From: Platycnemis pennipes
Taxonomy: Eukaryota > Arthropoda > Insecta > Odonata > Platycnemididae
Reading direction: 5' to 3'
NCBI GenBank assembly: GCA_933228895.1
Contig: OW121846.1
Coordinates: 8,339,915 to 8,403,914, forward strand
Length of the DNA stretch: 64,000 nucleotides
Shown here one piece after another: positions 21,946-33,407 of this stretch; positions within the stretch are counted from its first letter, which is position 1; each line of letters opens with the position of its first letter. The notes under the pieces are model-generated. The model was not told the origin of the DNA. It did not search any database and saw only the letters and a list, made by a program, of their open reading frames with translations. The position numbers and the translations under genes are program-made.

Positions 21946-23095
21946 AACTCCTCGGGCCTATTTCGTTTTTTTCAAATCCACATTGGTTGATGTAGGTGTA
22001 TCATTGTGGTAACTTATTCCTAATGCACATCTTGTATTGATTTTATACAATGAAGTGCTTGGTTTTTGGTGATCTCTCATGAAGCAGGAAGTGTTCATTC
22101 CCCAAGGGTGTTTACCTAAATGCAGGGTATTATGATGGGTGAAATTTTGTTTTACTGGTGCTTTAGGTGAAACCCGGTGTTCAATGTTGAGGCAATTTGT
22201 TGTAAAAAAAATATTACATTTTTGGATAAGGGATGATTTTGGTTCAAATTAGTATCTCAAAAGAAGTGGAATATGAGTAATTTTGGATGAATGCTGTTGA
22301 AAGTGGCTGTGACATTGGGGATAATTAATCTTGTATCTGTACAGATTAGTCAATGAAGGATACGGCTGAATAATGTATTCCAGTTGTGTCTGTTTATATA
22401 TGTTCAGGTCAGTAGGAAATGAAGTGATGTAAGGAGGTGATGGATTCTGGTTCTAAGGAGTTGAGACCATGTGAAATGAGGTATGGGGTTCCAGTTGAAA
22501 CTATTTGTTATCAAACTGGTAGATAAGCTGTGAAGCGACGTTAATGAGGAACCAGGTTCGAACGAGAGGGTATCACTCGACGTGGGGTCTGGGGGTCTCG
22601 TTGAAACCAGCTAATTTTGTTTCGAACGAGTTAATGTAATGTAAAACGAGGTATCGCGTTACTAGTTGAAATTGAGTAGTGCTAGTTTAAACCAGTTGCT
22701 TCTCGTACAGGTCAAACGTAGTAATACGATAAGAATCAAGGTAGTCTGTTCTAGATTAAACGGGATTATGCTAGGTAAGACGAGTTAATTCTTGCATATT
22801 TAATACGAGTTAATACAATGTGAAACGAGGAAGCGTGTTACTAGGTGAAACTATGCATTACGAGATGAAACAATCACTTCTTCTCTAGATAAGATAAGAT
22901 GATTCAAGAATGATCAAGCTGCACAGTAACGACAGCTACTAGTTGATACGACATCAATCGATGTTATACGAGGTCAATGCGCGAGGTTAAGCTAGCAAAA
23001 AGCGGCCATAATCGACTTGAAACGAGTTAAAAGAAAATAATTAAAACAAGTTGAAACCCGGTAAAAACATGCTAGTTCACTCTAACTCGTTTCAA
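21946..23095. repeat. Degenerate array of GTTGAAACGAG-like words
   Basis: From about 22440 to 23095 words such as GTTGAAAC, AACGAGTTAAT and GAAACGAGG recur every 30-60 bp with heavy divergence and, near the end (ACTCGTTTCAACTC), in the opposite orientation. No fixed unit length. 21946-22440 has no feature I can support. Confidence 0.5.
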
Positions 23096-23238
23096 CTCTT
23101 ACAATCCCCAGGGAGCTACAATGAATACGTAATCTCCCACCGGTGGCGGATCCAGGGTGGGGGAGAGTGGGAAAATCCCCCACCCCAAATCCAAGGGAAA
23201 TAGTTTTTTGCGGAGTCTAAGTTCTGAGGGGTAATGGG

Positions 23239-23490
23239 GCTCAGCAGAATCTAAGTTGCTTAGAGTATGAGGAGCATCTCGGGTGGTACACCGGGTGGCA
23301 GTGCTCATTGTAGCCGACGTTTCAACACTAACCGAGCGTCGTTCTCAGGGCAGAGATGACTCACCTTTTCCCTGAGGACGATGCTTGATTAGAGAGTTGA
23401 CACGACTGCTACAATGAACACTGCGACCCGGTGTACCACCCTAGAAGCTCCTTGTTCACACATCCATCGGAAAACTTAGATTATACATAA
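23239..23490. repeat. Inverted-repeat dimer with hammerhead-like halves
   Basis: Arms at 23281-23350 and 23371-23442 are close inverted copies (GGGTGGTACACCGGGTGGCA pairs with TGCGACCCGGTGTACCACCC), and weaker pairing extends to GAATCTAAGTT / AACTTAGATTATA at about 23241 and 23478. In the right arm the plus strand has CTGAGGA (23372-23378; consensus CTGANGA), then a stem and GTTGACAC where GAAAC is expected. In the left arm, on the minus strand, CTGAGAA and GTTGAAACGTC are seen. Each arm is thus a damaged hammerhead-like unit of the kind found in Penelope-like terminal repeats. Confidence 0.65.
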
Positions 23491-23680
23491 TTTGCCGAGT
23501 CCTAATTTGGGTGGGGGGGGGAGCTCCCCCCAAATTTTATGTCCGAATCCGATTCTTTCTCTTACGTACGATAAATTACTTTATCAGAGTCTTGAATATG
23601 AACTACTGTGAATACTGTTATCATGGCATAGGCACCGTAGTCCGTTGTCACTGCGTACTCACGAATGTTGCCGTAACTTA

Positions 23681-24472
23681 TCAAAATAACATCGTCCAGA
23701 CCATTTTCATTTCCGATCTTCTCCCTATAAATGGCTTCGTCAATTCCCTCGCACTTTCTCGTACAAATTTTGATCTATACTTACATCTTTCTTCTTGGAT
23801 TAACGATATTGTATATAAAAAAGAGTTAATGCCTGCCACGTTTATCAAGTGGAAAAAAATTACCATTGGCCATCTATTAGCGTTTTTTTAAACGTGCAAC
23901 GCACAATGTGCGTCGCACATCTCACTGTGTCAACACTGCCCTTAGTAACGTTACCTATAAAAAGATATTATCTCTGGTTTCTTCTTGTCACCTGTCGACC
24001 CGTCTATGCTCGCACTACTATGCATTGTTGACAAGGAAATTACATTTTTACCTTTTTTGGGGACATAAGATAGTCATGTTCTTTCTAAATCGAAAGAGAC
24101 AACTATTCTCCTCCCTCTGTTTTGTGCACACCATCTGAGGTGGCCATTTCCTTTTGTTTTTTTTTCAGAGTTCCCATCAGTGCCAATTTACTTTGTACCA
24201 AATTCTCTGTCAGAGGAACACTTGCAAATCAATTGTCAGCCGTGACGTTTCTCTACGTCCCTACAATTGGTTCCACTAAGCGCTTTACCACATCTTTAGG
24301 AGTATTATCTTCTTTGTAGGGTCCCTCAGGTTGACTCCCTGCCAACACCTCCATATTGTAAGTATAGAATACATTAGCGTCAACCAATGCAAATATTTTT
24401 ATACCATATCTTGCAGGCTTATTTGGGAGATATTGTCTGAATGAATATCTTCCCCTAAAGCAGACTAATTGC
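23681..24472 (-). pseudogene. piggyBac transposase, C-terminal part (split by hAT element)
   Basis: Minus-strand translation, in several frames, gives FRQYLPNKPARYGIKIFALVDAN, YNMEVLAGSQPEGPY, VVKRLVEPIVGT, VPLTENLVQSKLALMGTLKK and, at the end (23681-23866), KNANRWPMVIFFHLINVAGINSFLYTI. These are the RNase H-like core and C-terminal helices of the DDE_Tnp_1_7 (piggyBac) transposase. It continues directly from the N-terminal part at 34550-34990, across a 10-kb insertion with an 8-bp duplication. Stops and frame shifts are frequent. TTAA-flanked ends were not found. Confidence 0.85.
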
Positions 24473-24487
24473 CATGGGCGTAGCTAG

Positions 24488-26126
24488 AGGGGTCCCTGGG
24501 GGGGCCCGGCCCCCCCCAGAAGGCTCGTGGCCCCCCCCAGAAAAATTTGAAAAATCGAAATTGTGGTGGCCACGCTTCACACAGCGCTGGCAACCGGTCG
24601 CCTGCGGCCGAGCCACAGCACGGCGGTGCGGTCCCTTTGGCTCCGTTCACACTACTAGGTTGGAAAGCCAGTAACCCGTACCTATATGCTAGTAACTTGA
24701 GTATCAAGTTCGTCCTATGAACGCAGGTTGGAGAAACGCTGGTAACCTGATTTTACCAGCCTTGAGTTGCTAGGTTTGGCGCAGGTTACCTGAATTTGTG
24801 GCTTTCGAATTTCTGTAAAAATCAGGGAATCCTCGTATCAGTCAGGGAGAAACTGGGATAGAAATTCTCGTTATTTTTCTACCATTACGTTTATCGGCCA
24901 GTCTTTCCCGCCCTTTATTTCACCAAGTAAAACTAATGTCCGTCGATGACGTGCATGGAATAAGCTCCGTAGCCGTAAGCTGTAGTAATTCGTGGAGCAT
25001 TCAGTAGTGAATCTTAGAGTTATTTAGTTGTGAATCAGACGTATATTTTGTATATCCGTGTTGCGATATTTACCTAGTTGTGTTAAAATTCATGATCACA
25101 ATGTATTTCGCTCATCACAAGGAATCCGCAGCTATGTTGTTCTGAAAATTTTACCTCTCTTTTTTTTTAACTTCCGAGACTCAGGCCGAGAGGTAGCGGG
25201 AGCACACTAGCTCGAAGTAAATACATTCTTACAGTTCTAAAAACACGATTATTATTAAAATGGTAATAAAATTATGATCTCATGTGTAAACATAATCTAA
25301 CGCAAGATCATCTTCGATTCCCATACTCCCCTTCGTGAGACAAGAAGAGCTCTCCTCCCCTCCCACCTTTCACGCTCATTGAATAGTCCCCTTACCTCCC
25401 TCTCGAAGCAATTTCGCCAAGTCACAAAACACCTCAAATATGATATATGATGCTGCCGTTACTAATTGTCTCCTGTCTTCACTTGCAGACTGAGCAAACA
25501 TCGCGCCTCGACGGCGCCGTAATAATTTTTCTTAAGATCAAAACGTTGTTACTCCCTTCACGATTGAGATAAAGAAATTATTTTTTCACTAAGTTAGCAG
25601 GCGACTACTTTTTACCTTACAAAAATTCAAATTTTTGTCCTTAAGATATTTACATCAGTATAACAACCTTTTAGCTCAATTAACCACAAAAAACATGTGC
25701 ACTGTTACGAAGAAAATAGTATGAGAAACCTTTATGTACAAGTTTTAATCCAGCATGAGGAACGGTTTGCCGACGATCGAGTGAAGAAAATAAAGTGAAA
25801 AGAACCGAGTTTCTAGGGGAAGTTTAAGGAAATATTTTTTATAAACTTTTTTACAAACTGTATCGAAAAACTATTGGCACCACTAAATGAAACGTCTCGT
25901 TATGCATCATGGCACATTTTTATACAGTGCATAGTGTAATATTAATTTTAATGCTGCATTTGACAACAGCGCACCTCCACTCTTGTGGAGATTAACATGG
26001 GAAACGAATCTCCATGAGAGCCCATACTGTCAACTAAATGCGGAAAGCACTATAGTGTTGTTCAGTTGATTAAGTTTCGCGCAATCTTGTGATTTTTCCC
26101 TTCTATTTTGTTTTTATTTAGGTGCA
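24488..26126 (+). other. 5' non-coding part of the hAT element
   Basis: Between the left terminus and the transposase start there is only short-frame sequence. At 24710-24800 a GGTAACCTG / CAGGTTACC word recurs in both orientations, which may be subterminal repeats for transposase binding; that role is inference. Confidence 0.4.
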
Positions 26127-27678
26127 ATGAAGAAAGTTTCAGATATATTCGATCATTTTTCAAGAAAACTCTCTCCCCCTCCAAGAAATGATCAATGTGA
26201 AGATGATGATTCTCCCAGAGACGACCGCACATTCCCCTCCTCTGCACCGTCAACGTTTGAAACTTCAACGAAACCCACAGATGAAAAAATGGAAGTAACC
26301 GAGGAAAGAGCATCTGAACCGACAGATCTTGGTACTTTGGAAACTGGACCGAAACAACTGAAAATTAATTTCCCGATAACACTATTTGAAGACAGAAACC
26401 GATCATTTGCCGACACTTACTATGAAAAACACCAGTGGTTGGAGTACAGTGTGGAAAAAGATCGAGCATACTGCTTTGTGTGTAGACTTTTCTTTACCGG
26501 GGTTGCGCCAGACCAAAACGAAAAGTTTATTAAAACTGAGTTTTGCAAATGGAAATAATTAAAAGATGCGATCGAAAACACGAAAAATCAAGATCTCATT
26601 CGGATTGTCATCAAAAGTATCTGGGGTAGCAAATGGCTAACGCATCTGGTATTGTACACGAGAAAGTCGTAATTCAGAGTAAAGAAGAGATTGTAGAGAA
26701 AAAAACGTTACTTGACAGAAGTAGCTGACATCATTTCCTGTGTCAGTTGTCAAGGCATGCCACCGAGAGGACCTGATGAGAGCTCTGAATCTCAGAATAG
26801 GGGAAACTTCGTTGAATTGTGTAAGGTTTTTGCGAAGTATGATGACTTTTTTGCAAAACATTTTGAGCAGTGCCTTAACTATACTGCAGCCCAACGGTTC
26901 AGAACGAAATAATAGAAGTTGCAGCCGGTCTAACTCTTCAAGCAATTGTAAAGGAAGTGCGGGATTGTGGGTTTTATTCATTGATGGTAGATGAAGCTAA
27001 ATGTTACAAAGAAGAACGGTTGTCAGTAGTTTTGAGGTACATACGTAAGAGGATTGGAGCCCATCGAAAGGTTTCTGGGTTTCTTAAATTGTTCCACAGC
27101 AAGAGATTCCGAGTCGCTAAGCCAAATGATTCAAGATTTTTTAACTAAATACAGCTTGGACGATATACCAATGATTGGACAATCATACGACGCTGCCAAC
27201 GTAATGTCAGGAAAGAATGCAGGTCTCCAGGTGAAAATGAAAGAGTTACACCGACAGGCAATTTATATCCACTGCTTAGCTCACAAAGTAAATTTGGCCG
27301 TTGTCTATTCCTGCAACGATATCCAGGCAGCTTACATTTTCTTCAATACTCTTGAAGCCCTCCATATGCACTATTCACAACCTGGTAATCATGCCATCTT
27401 AGCAGAGATTCAAAAGAAGCGAAAGAAATGGGGAGCTTAAGTAGTACAAGATGGTGCTGCCGTTACACAAATTGTAACGTTGTAATAAATAACTTCAACA
27501 CAATCAAAGAAGCCCTTGAGGAGGAAATCAACGCTGCACGAGATTTGTACGGGGGTATGGTGGAGGCCATCGGTTTGTTGAGATCTATCCCAAAACCTGA
27601 ATTCGTTGTTAATCTTTTCGTAATCCATTCAGTTTTATCGGTGACCAACCGGCTGAGTAAGTATTTGCAAGGCCCAGA
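26127..27678 (+). pseudogene. hAT transposase (ZMYM1-like), N-terminal and catalytic part
   Basis: Starts MKKVSDIFDHFSRKLS, followed by an acidic Ser/Thr-rich linker and then the TTF/BED-like zinc-binding block WLEYSVEKDRAYCFVCRLFF. The catalytic core follows in broken frames: FYSLMVDEAKCYKEERLSVVLRYI (first Asp), IPMIGQSYDAANVMSGKNAG (second Asp), IYIHCLAHKVNLAV, LSSTRWCCR (the hAT LSxTRW signature), and VTNRLSKYLQGPD, where the insertion at 27679 cuts it. Stops at about 26556, 26910 and 27438 and several frame shifts show the copy is inactive. The C-terminal half resumes at 33408. Confidence 0.88.
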
Positions 27679-27699
27679 CCCAGCCGGCACATGACAAGG

Positions 27700-29339
27700 C
27701 GTATCCCCAAATATGAGGATAGTATCCGCAGAAATCGTGACGAGCCTATCTTCTGAGCAAGGATAAAGATCGTGGACTCCACGCCTAAAAATTGACGAAA
27801 CGAGGGATGAATTTCCGCATTTTTAAGGATAAGCTTATCCCTAGCGGGCTAGCCTCATTGGCTGAAAGGGGCCAATGAAAGGACGAGGGTAGCAGCGCCA
27901 AGGGCGGTGCTGGGCAGAAGCTTCTTCCATATATGGTAGTAACCTCCCCTACTTTCCCCATCCCAATTCCCCTCCCCTACATTCCCCACCCTCTCGGTTC
28001 ATACTGTGGTGCGGGTTGCATTTACACATGGAGTTTCAAATTAGCGTACACAAATGAAATCCATAAACTTCACTGATGGCACGTTTTATTGTTTCACACT
28101 GAAACTGAAGTTACAAAAAATATTTAAGGCACCCAAAGTGACAAAATATCAACATACACAAAGGAAATGGTGCGTTAAATAGAAAAACATATGTAAGTTC
28201 CATAAATGAAAAAGAAAATATGGAAATGATGAGGCAGCATAAAAGATATTAATCGTAAATCATACAAAAAACAAAACAAATTCAGGCTGACGGACAAAGT
28301 GATTGAGTGAATACAAAAAGACCAATATTATTGCACTTATAAAAGGAAATAAACAACTATATGCCTTCTGAAATTAGGTTACAAAAATATTACGACAGCC
28401 AAAGTGACAAAAAATCAAGAGATGAATAGAAAATGGTGCACTCACTCACACAAACCATTTCACTCGTATATTTCACTACGAAATCACAATACATGGTGCA
28501 ATAGGCTCCATCACTACCAAAAATAGTCCGCAATTAGCGAGAAAGAGTCCTCATACCGCGGGTTCTGCCTTTCCAGTGTTCGTCGAAGACACGAATACGT
28601 TACGGTACAAGTCGTATTTATTCATCAATATCACCCATTACACAAAACTGCAAAACACTATACGACACTTCGAGCACAGTCAACAGCGTCCAGACAAGCT
28701 GATCACATGGACGAACTTCACCATTGGCGTGGTAATTACATTATCTCCTACTCACTCTTTACCATCGACTTTCAACTGCGAGATGAAGCATTTTCCTCAA
28801 GGTAGCTAGAAAAACGAACCGCTAGCAGATCCCATGCTTCAATTCACAACAAATAACTTGATACACAACTGTTGGAATGGAATAACCGCGAATGAGGACC
28901 ATGTTTTGTATGTTATCACAAGAAAATACAGGGAATTCCAGCCCTTCCACACCGGCTTCGTCTTCCTACCATTTCCTACGGCGTTAATTTTGAAATGCCA
29001 TAATCATTGCTCATTGGCCGACGGTGGGACAAAATGATTGGCCGCCTTAATAGAGAAAGAATGGAAAGAACGTCGTGAATCTTGAATAATGGTACTTAAT
29101 CAACTGTAAAGAACAATTTTAGTCTCAATAATCATAAATGTTTTTGAGAATTCATATGTTTAATAAGAATTTTATACATAAGCACATTTCGCATTTACAA
29201 TTTGCCCACAAAATGACGTCCGCTACAGAGCCACTAGGCGACCAATTAATAAACTACGAAGGCAAAATACCTTTCGTGCTGCTACCTACCGGCCGATTCA
29301 CGAGCTATTACAACTTGCAACGAATGGCACCATGGCACT
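27700..29339. other. Non-coding left half of the nested TIR element
   Basis: AT-rich with no convincing open frame; short frames at 28576-28809 and 28834-29037 have no recognisable similarity. Confidence 0.4.
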
Positions 29340-29667
29340 CAATGTGGTAGGGATGGGCGGTTATGAGAAAAAAACCGGTGTTAGGTTAACCGGTTATTTT
29401 CAGTGAGTAGAGTACTCGAGTATTAAAACCTGAAGAAAAAAACCGGTTTTTATCAGGTTATATAACCTGAGTATTGCATATTGCATATCTCTCAAATGAA
29501 CATATTGAACGATTTATATGCTAAAAGGTATTCTAACTAATATAATAAACATTGTAATGACCATATTCATGGTAATGACGTACTTTTATTACATAAAATC
29601 GAGCAGCTATTTTACTTACGGAAGATATGCATCATGTACTCCAAATCTACAATCAAGGTCCCTTCTA

Positions 29668-29874
29668 TAAATATATGCAATTGACTGTTTGAGGCTTCAC
29701 GTCGTAGAAGTTACAAATATCTATAGTAAAATGCAATTCGTACTTGTTCACAAGTTTACTGATGAAACGCGTCGTACCATCAATAAACTTGTGGGAAAGT
29801 ACGAAGTGAGTTTTACTATAGATATTTGTAACTTCTACGAAGTGAAGCCTCAAACAGTCAATTGCATATATTTA
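29668..29874. repeat. 207-bp near-perfect palindrome
   Basis: Left half from TAAATATATGCAATTG and right half ending CAATTGCATATATTTA are inverted copies of about 100 bp, roughly 85-90% paired by eye, with essentially no spacer (centre near 29771). Because of this, both strands encode almost the same frame (MRLH-VEVTNIYSK...). This symmetry is the reason for the frames, not evidence of a gene. The centre holds ACTGATGAAACGCGTCGTAC, which resembles a hammerhead core lacking stem II. Confidence 0.9.
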
Positions 29875-30021
29875 ATTGCCATGGATATTCCCAAGTATCA
29901 AATATACTTTTGAACTTCGTGCATCCCATTTCATGCGAGCATCCGATCGGTAGCATGGAGTACCAAAATTCCCCGACAGAGTGCAGTGCTCCGGTTATTT
30001 TGCCCAGGTTTTTTCGTGGTC

Positions 30022-30480
30022 GTCTGGGAAATAACCGAGTACTCAGCGCAGAAAAACCTGAGCCGGTTATTTCACCAGCAGGTTATTCTTACCGAGCACT
30101 CTGTTGACTCCTGCGCATGAAAACCTTTTCGTTCAGGTTATGTGAGTAGTGTTGAGAGGCGATGCGTGGGAAATAACCGAGTACTCAGCGCAGAAAAACC
30201 TGAGCAGGTTATTTCACCAGCAGGTTATTCTTCGGTTATACCAGGAAATAACCGAGCACTCTGTTGACTCCTGCGCATAAAAACCTTTTCGTTCAGGTTA
30301 TGTGAGTAGTGTTGAGAGGCGATGAGTGGGAAATAACCGAGTACTCAGCGCAGAAAAACCTGAGCAGGTTATTTCACCAGCAGGTTATTCTTCGGTTATA
30401 CCAGGAAATAACCGAGCACTCTGTTGACTCCTGCGCATAAAAACCTTTTCGGTCAGGTTATTTTTCGGTTATGTGAGTAG
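30022..30480. repeat. Tandem array, about 160-bp unit, three copies
   Basis: GGGAAATAACCGAGTACTCA recurs at about 30027, 30168 and 30328. The second and third units are nearly identical and 160 bp apart; the first lacks about 19 bp. Each unit ends GTTGACTCCTGCGCAT, AAACCTTTTCG and GGTTATGTGAGTAG. Such arrays are common in non-autonomous hAT elements. Confidence 0.92.
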
Positions 30481-31426
30481 TGTTGAGTGGCGTTGAGTAC
30501 TCGGAGCTGCCTGATGTTACTGCGTTAGGTTTTAATAGTTATAACCGATTATTATCAGTGAATCAAGTGCTCGGTTTTGAAACCTTTGTCATTTTACTTG
30601 AAGGTAGTATCGGATGCTTATAGGTATTCTATCGGATGTGGTATACTAATATAATGTTGTGAGTGAACTGGTGGTGCTTTTAATCCAGCATCGTTATTGT
30701 TGTTAACGTACTGTTTCATCTGCATGGGCAAAGTACTTGCATCCTAATCTTTCACAATTTATATGGCCTGATTTTTTTCCCAAACTATGTCATACCATTG
30801 CTATAATGAAGGAAATATTACCTAAGAAGGAAAAAAAGCTCTTTTCATGGAAATATTCCGAGGTTTAATATTAAATGTTTTTGGAATCAGGGACTATGAT
30901 AGTGAATGAATTCGCCTCTCGAATGTGAATTCATGGAACATGGAATGTATGTTCCTCCAAACTATGTACGTTATCGTGAATATTTTTGGTCTGGAAATTT
31001 GGATTATTATGAAGAAATTACAGATGCGTGCATCATGCACTATCAACATGTAACTTATTCTTGCCCTTGTAATTTCTATTTCAATAATTTGATGATCTTC
31101 CTGCCATATGGCAGTACGAACGGTTTTGGGCGTCTTCTCGCGCAAAGGAACTGGTTGGCAGGTGGAAAGTAAAAACACGCAAAGGAAGTGAACTTGATTA
31201 TATTACGAGAAATAGGGATACGACGATGCTCTGCGGAGAGCGGTGTGTGTGCTTCGTGCGGTAGGCGACGTCGGACCCCATGAGTACCTACATCATCTTT
31301 TCTCTCTTGGTCCTGCCCCACATGCTCCTAGTGATGAAAGGTTTGAGAGGGTTCGTGGGACGGCTCAGACAAAGATCATTTACACGGGACGCTCCAGATG
31401 TGTAGTCCCCTAGGGAACGCATTGGT

Positions 31427-31482
31427 CCCCGCATTTTTCGTGTGTGACCCAGAATTCTGGGTCACACACGAAAAATGCGGGG
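31427..31482. repeat. Perfect 56-bp spacerless palindrome
   Basis: CCCCGCATTTTTCGTGTGTG ... CACACACGAAAAATGCGGGG is exactly self-complementary over 56 bases with GAATTC at its centre (31452-31457) and no loop. The flanks stop pairing immediately on both sides. Confidence 0.97.
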
Positions 31483-32594
31483 CACGGGAATGGGTCCGAG
31501 GTGACAGTCAGGGTTCCTGCATGGATGGTCGAGGCGTCGGTGGAGGCACTACAAGTATACCAAGTATATCCTTGCTAGAGGTTTATTTCATTAATAATTT
31601 CAGTAATTATAAATAAATAACCCAGGTAGGTCAAGCAATTTTCAGGGTGTAAATATTCATAAGGTTAAATGGAAATAGAGGTCGAACTGCTGCAATCACA
31701 CTAAGTCTTCACAGTCCCCAAACATCAACTCCAGAGTGCAGTAAAATTCAGCCAGTTCTTTTAAAAGAGAAAACAAATATTATCCCTGTAACACGTGACA
31801 ATTTGATAGCATTAATTCACGGCCAATATCCTAAAAGAAAACTTTATGTATGGTTGATACATTAATTGAGCTGTGACTATTTTGAGGGCACGATGGGTAA
31901 TATAGAGAGGGGGATGTGCATGAATGTTCTTATTGCGAAGCGTTACACACTTTCATTGCCTCCACTTCATTCTTCAAATTGAGTGAATATTATTAAGAAT
32001 ACAGAAATTGAGCTCCAGTTCTTCCAACTTCCTTTTTGCTATCTACTAAATATTTCAGGAACTTTATGCCCTTTATTATTCTGGGTAGCATTCTGATAGC
32101 AGCATTTACCGCTGTGCATTATTGTTCCGGTTACATTTTGGTATAACTGTAAAACAACCGAGTACTCGTTCCACTCACGATGACCTGCGTAGAAAAAAAC
32201 CTAGACATCACCTGCGAGTAGTGCGATTGTTCCCAGTGAGTGGAGAGTGCTCGTGCCTCCGGTTATTTCACTCTGGCTAGTCACCGGTGTCACCGTGTCA
32301 CCGGTTTTTTGATCTCGGTTATATCAAAAAGTATCAGGTTATAACTAACGCAGAGGCCGGCAGGGGCGCATCATACGATCATCGGCAAGTAGTGCCAGCG
32401 TTGCCCGAGAGAGTGCAGGCAGCAGCAATTTTCATTTTGTTATTTCTCTCCGGTTATTTTTCGGTTATGCCAAAAAATAACCGAGTACTCAGGTTAACCG
32501 GCGCTAAAAAATAACCGGTTTTTAACCGGTTAACCTAAGGAAAAAAACCTGTTGTGAATATAACCGGTTATTTTTGCCCATCCCTACAATGTGG

Positions 32595-33400
32595 AAAGAA
32601 AATTACTACAGCGGTAAGAAGAGGTAGCAGGCGTTTCGCGCTGTTTGGTGTTGATGAATGAAATAAGTTAAGTGACCTAGCGACGGAAACGTGCATCGTG
32701 TGGATTCATATCCATATTTTAAGTTACAGTCACCAAAGTCATTATGCAATCCACTAAATACGATTTCGCCGTACAATTAGATTGACACTGCGTAAAAGCG
32801 GCTAATATTTTTTTGGATATCTCACTTAAAATGAGAGTATGTTCAATTTTACTGCACCAGCGATAAAAATTATGGAAGTCGAGGGTATATAATGTTGTAG
32901 ATATGCCCATCCCAGGTTAATCTAATTCTGTCCGGGATGAGTCGAGGATATATACTACGTGGAAGATATGCTTATCCCAGGTTTATCTAATTATGTGGAT
33001 AAGCCCATCCCTGTGCTGACTGGGGTATTACCAATTACACTGAATAACATGCAATTTTCTGCCGCAAAATGCAATTAATAGCACCCACATTAGTTGCATG
33101 AACAATGTTTAATAAATGATAAATAGTTGCTGGTGATTTGATTTATTCAATAATTGCACTGCCAAGTAACTGTGACACCCCCTCCCCCAAACGCTTGCAA
33201 TCGTGGAAAGCAAGGATATTGAACGTGGAAGATAAGCTTATCCCCAAAATATCAGATTTCTCCAAGTGGCCGTAGACTAATGTATGTTACACCCCCTCCC
33301 CCAATGCTTAAAATAGTGGAAAATAGGGATATTGAACGTGGAAGATAAGCTTATCCCCAATATATCAGATTTCTCCAAGGATACGACCAAATCTGTGCTA
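32595..33400. repeat. Right part of the nested TIR element with 114-bp direct repeat
   Basis: ACACCCCCTCCCCCAA and GATATTGAACGTGGAAGATA recur with a 114-bp offset (units from about 33175 and 33289). Related words (GAAGATATGCTTATCC) occur at 32960-32985. A TIR-like GTGCTGACTGGGG at 33011-33023 resembles the outer end, suggesting an internal duplicate terminus. Confidence 0.75.
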
Positions 33401-33407
33401 GCTGGGG

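Larger units (their letters stand above)
29348..32586. mobile_element. 3,239-bp non-autonomous hAT element
   Basis: Ends read TAGGGATGGGC (29348) and GCCCATCCCTA (32586), perfect 11-bp inverted repeats. They are flanked by 8-bp duplications CAATGTGG (29340-29347, 32587-32594). Subterminal regions are packed with AACCGGTTA / GGTTATTT words in both orientations. No transposase is present. It carries a tandem array, a 207-bp palindrome and a perfect 56-bp palindrome, listed separately. A frame at 30906-31172 (89 codons) has no recognisable domain. Confidence 0.93.
27679..33406. mobile_element. 5.7-kb unclassified TIR element nested in the hAT transposase
   Basis: It splits the transposase between LSKYLQGPD and the following block. 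Ends are CCCAGCCGGCACA (27679) and, inverted, CCCAGCTAGCACA (33406): 13-bp inverted repeats with two mismatches. A GA dinucleotide flanks both ends (27677-27678, 33407-33408), which is too short to be a convincing duplication. Words containing GATAAGCTTATCC recur near both ends (27820-27840, 33230-33245, 33345-33360). No transposase is visible. Without its own nested hAT (29348-32586) it is about 2.5 kb. Superfamily unknown. Confidence 0.7.

Noticed and set aside
24490..24540. G/C homopolymer stretch as a regulatory G-quadruplex
   Set aside because: It is the terminal part of the hAT element (a mirrored G/C-rich stretch occurs at the other end), so no separate regulatory role can be claimed.
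29665..29913. Two near-identical 62-74-residue frames on opposite strands
   Set aside because: They are a by-product of the 207-bp palindrome, not a conserved protein pair.
30022..30480. CRISPR-like array
   Set aside because: Units are about 160 bp, contiguous and without unique spacers; they lie within a hAT element in a eukaryotic context.
31076..31321. Minus-strand 81-codon frame (MGQDQERKDDVGTHG)
   Set aside because: It lies inside the non-autonomous hAT element, antisense to another chance frame; no domain seen.
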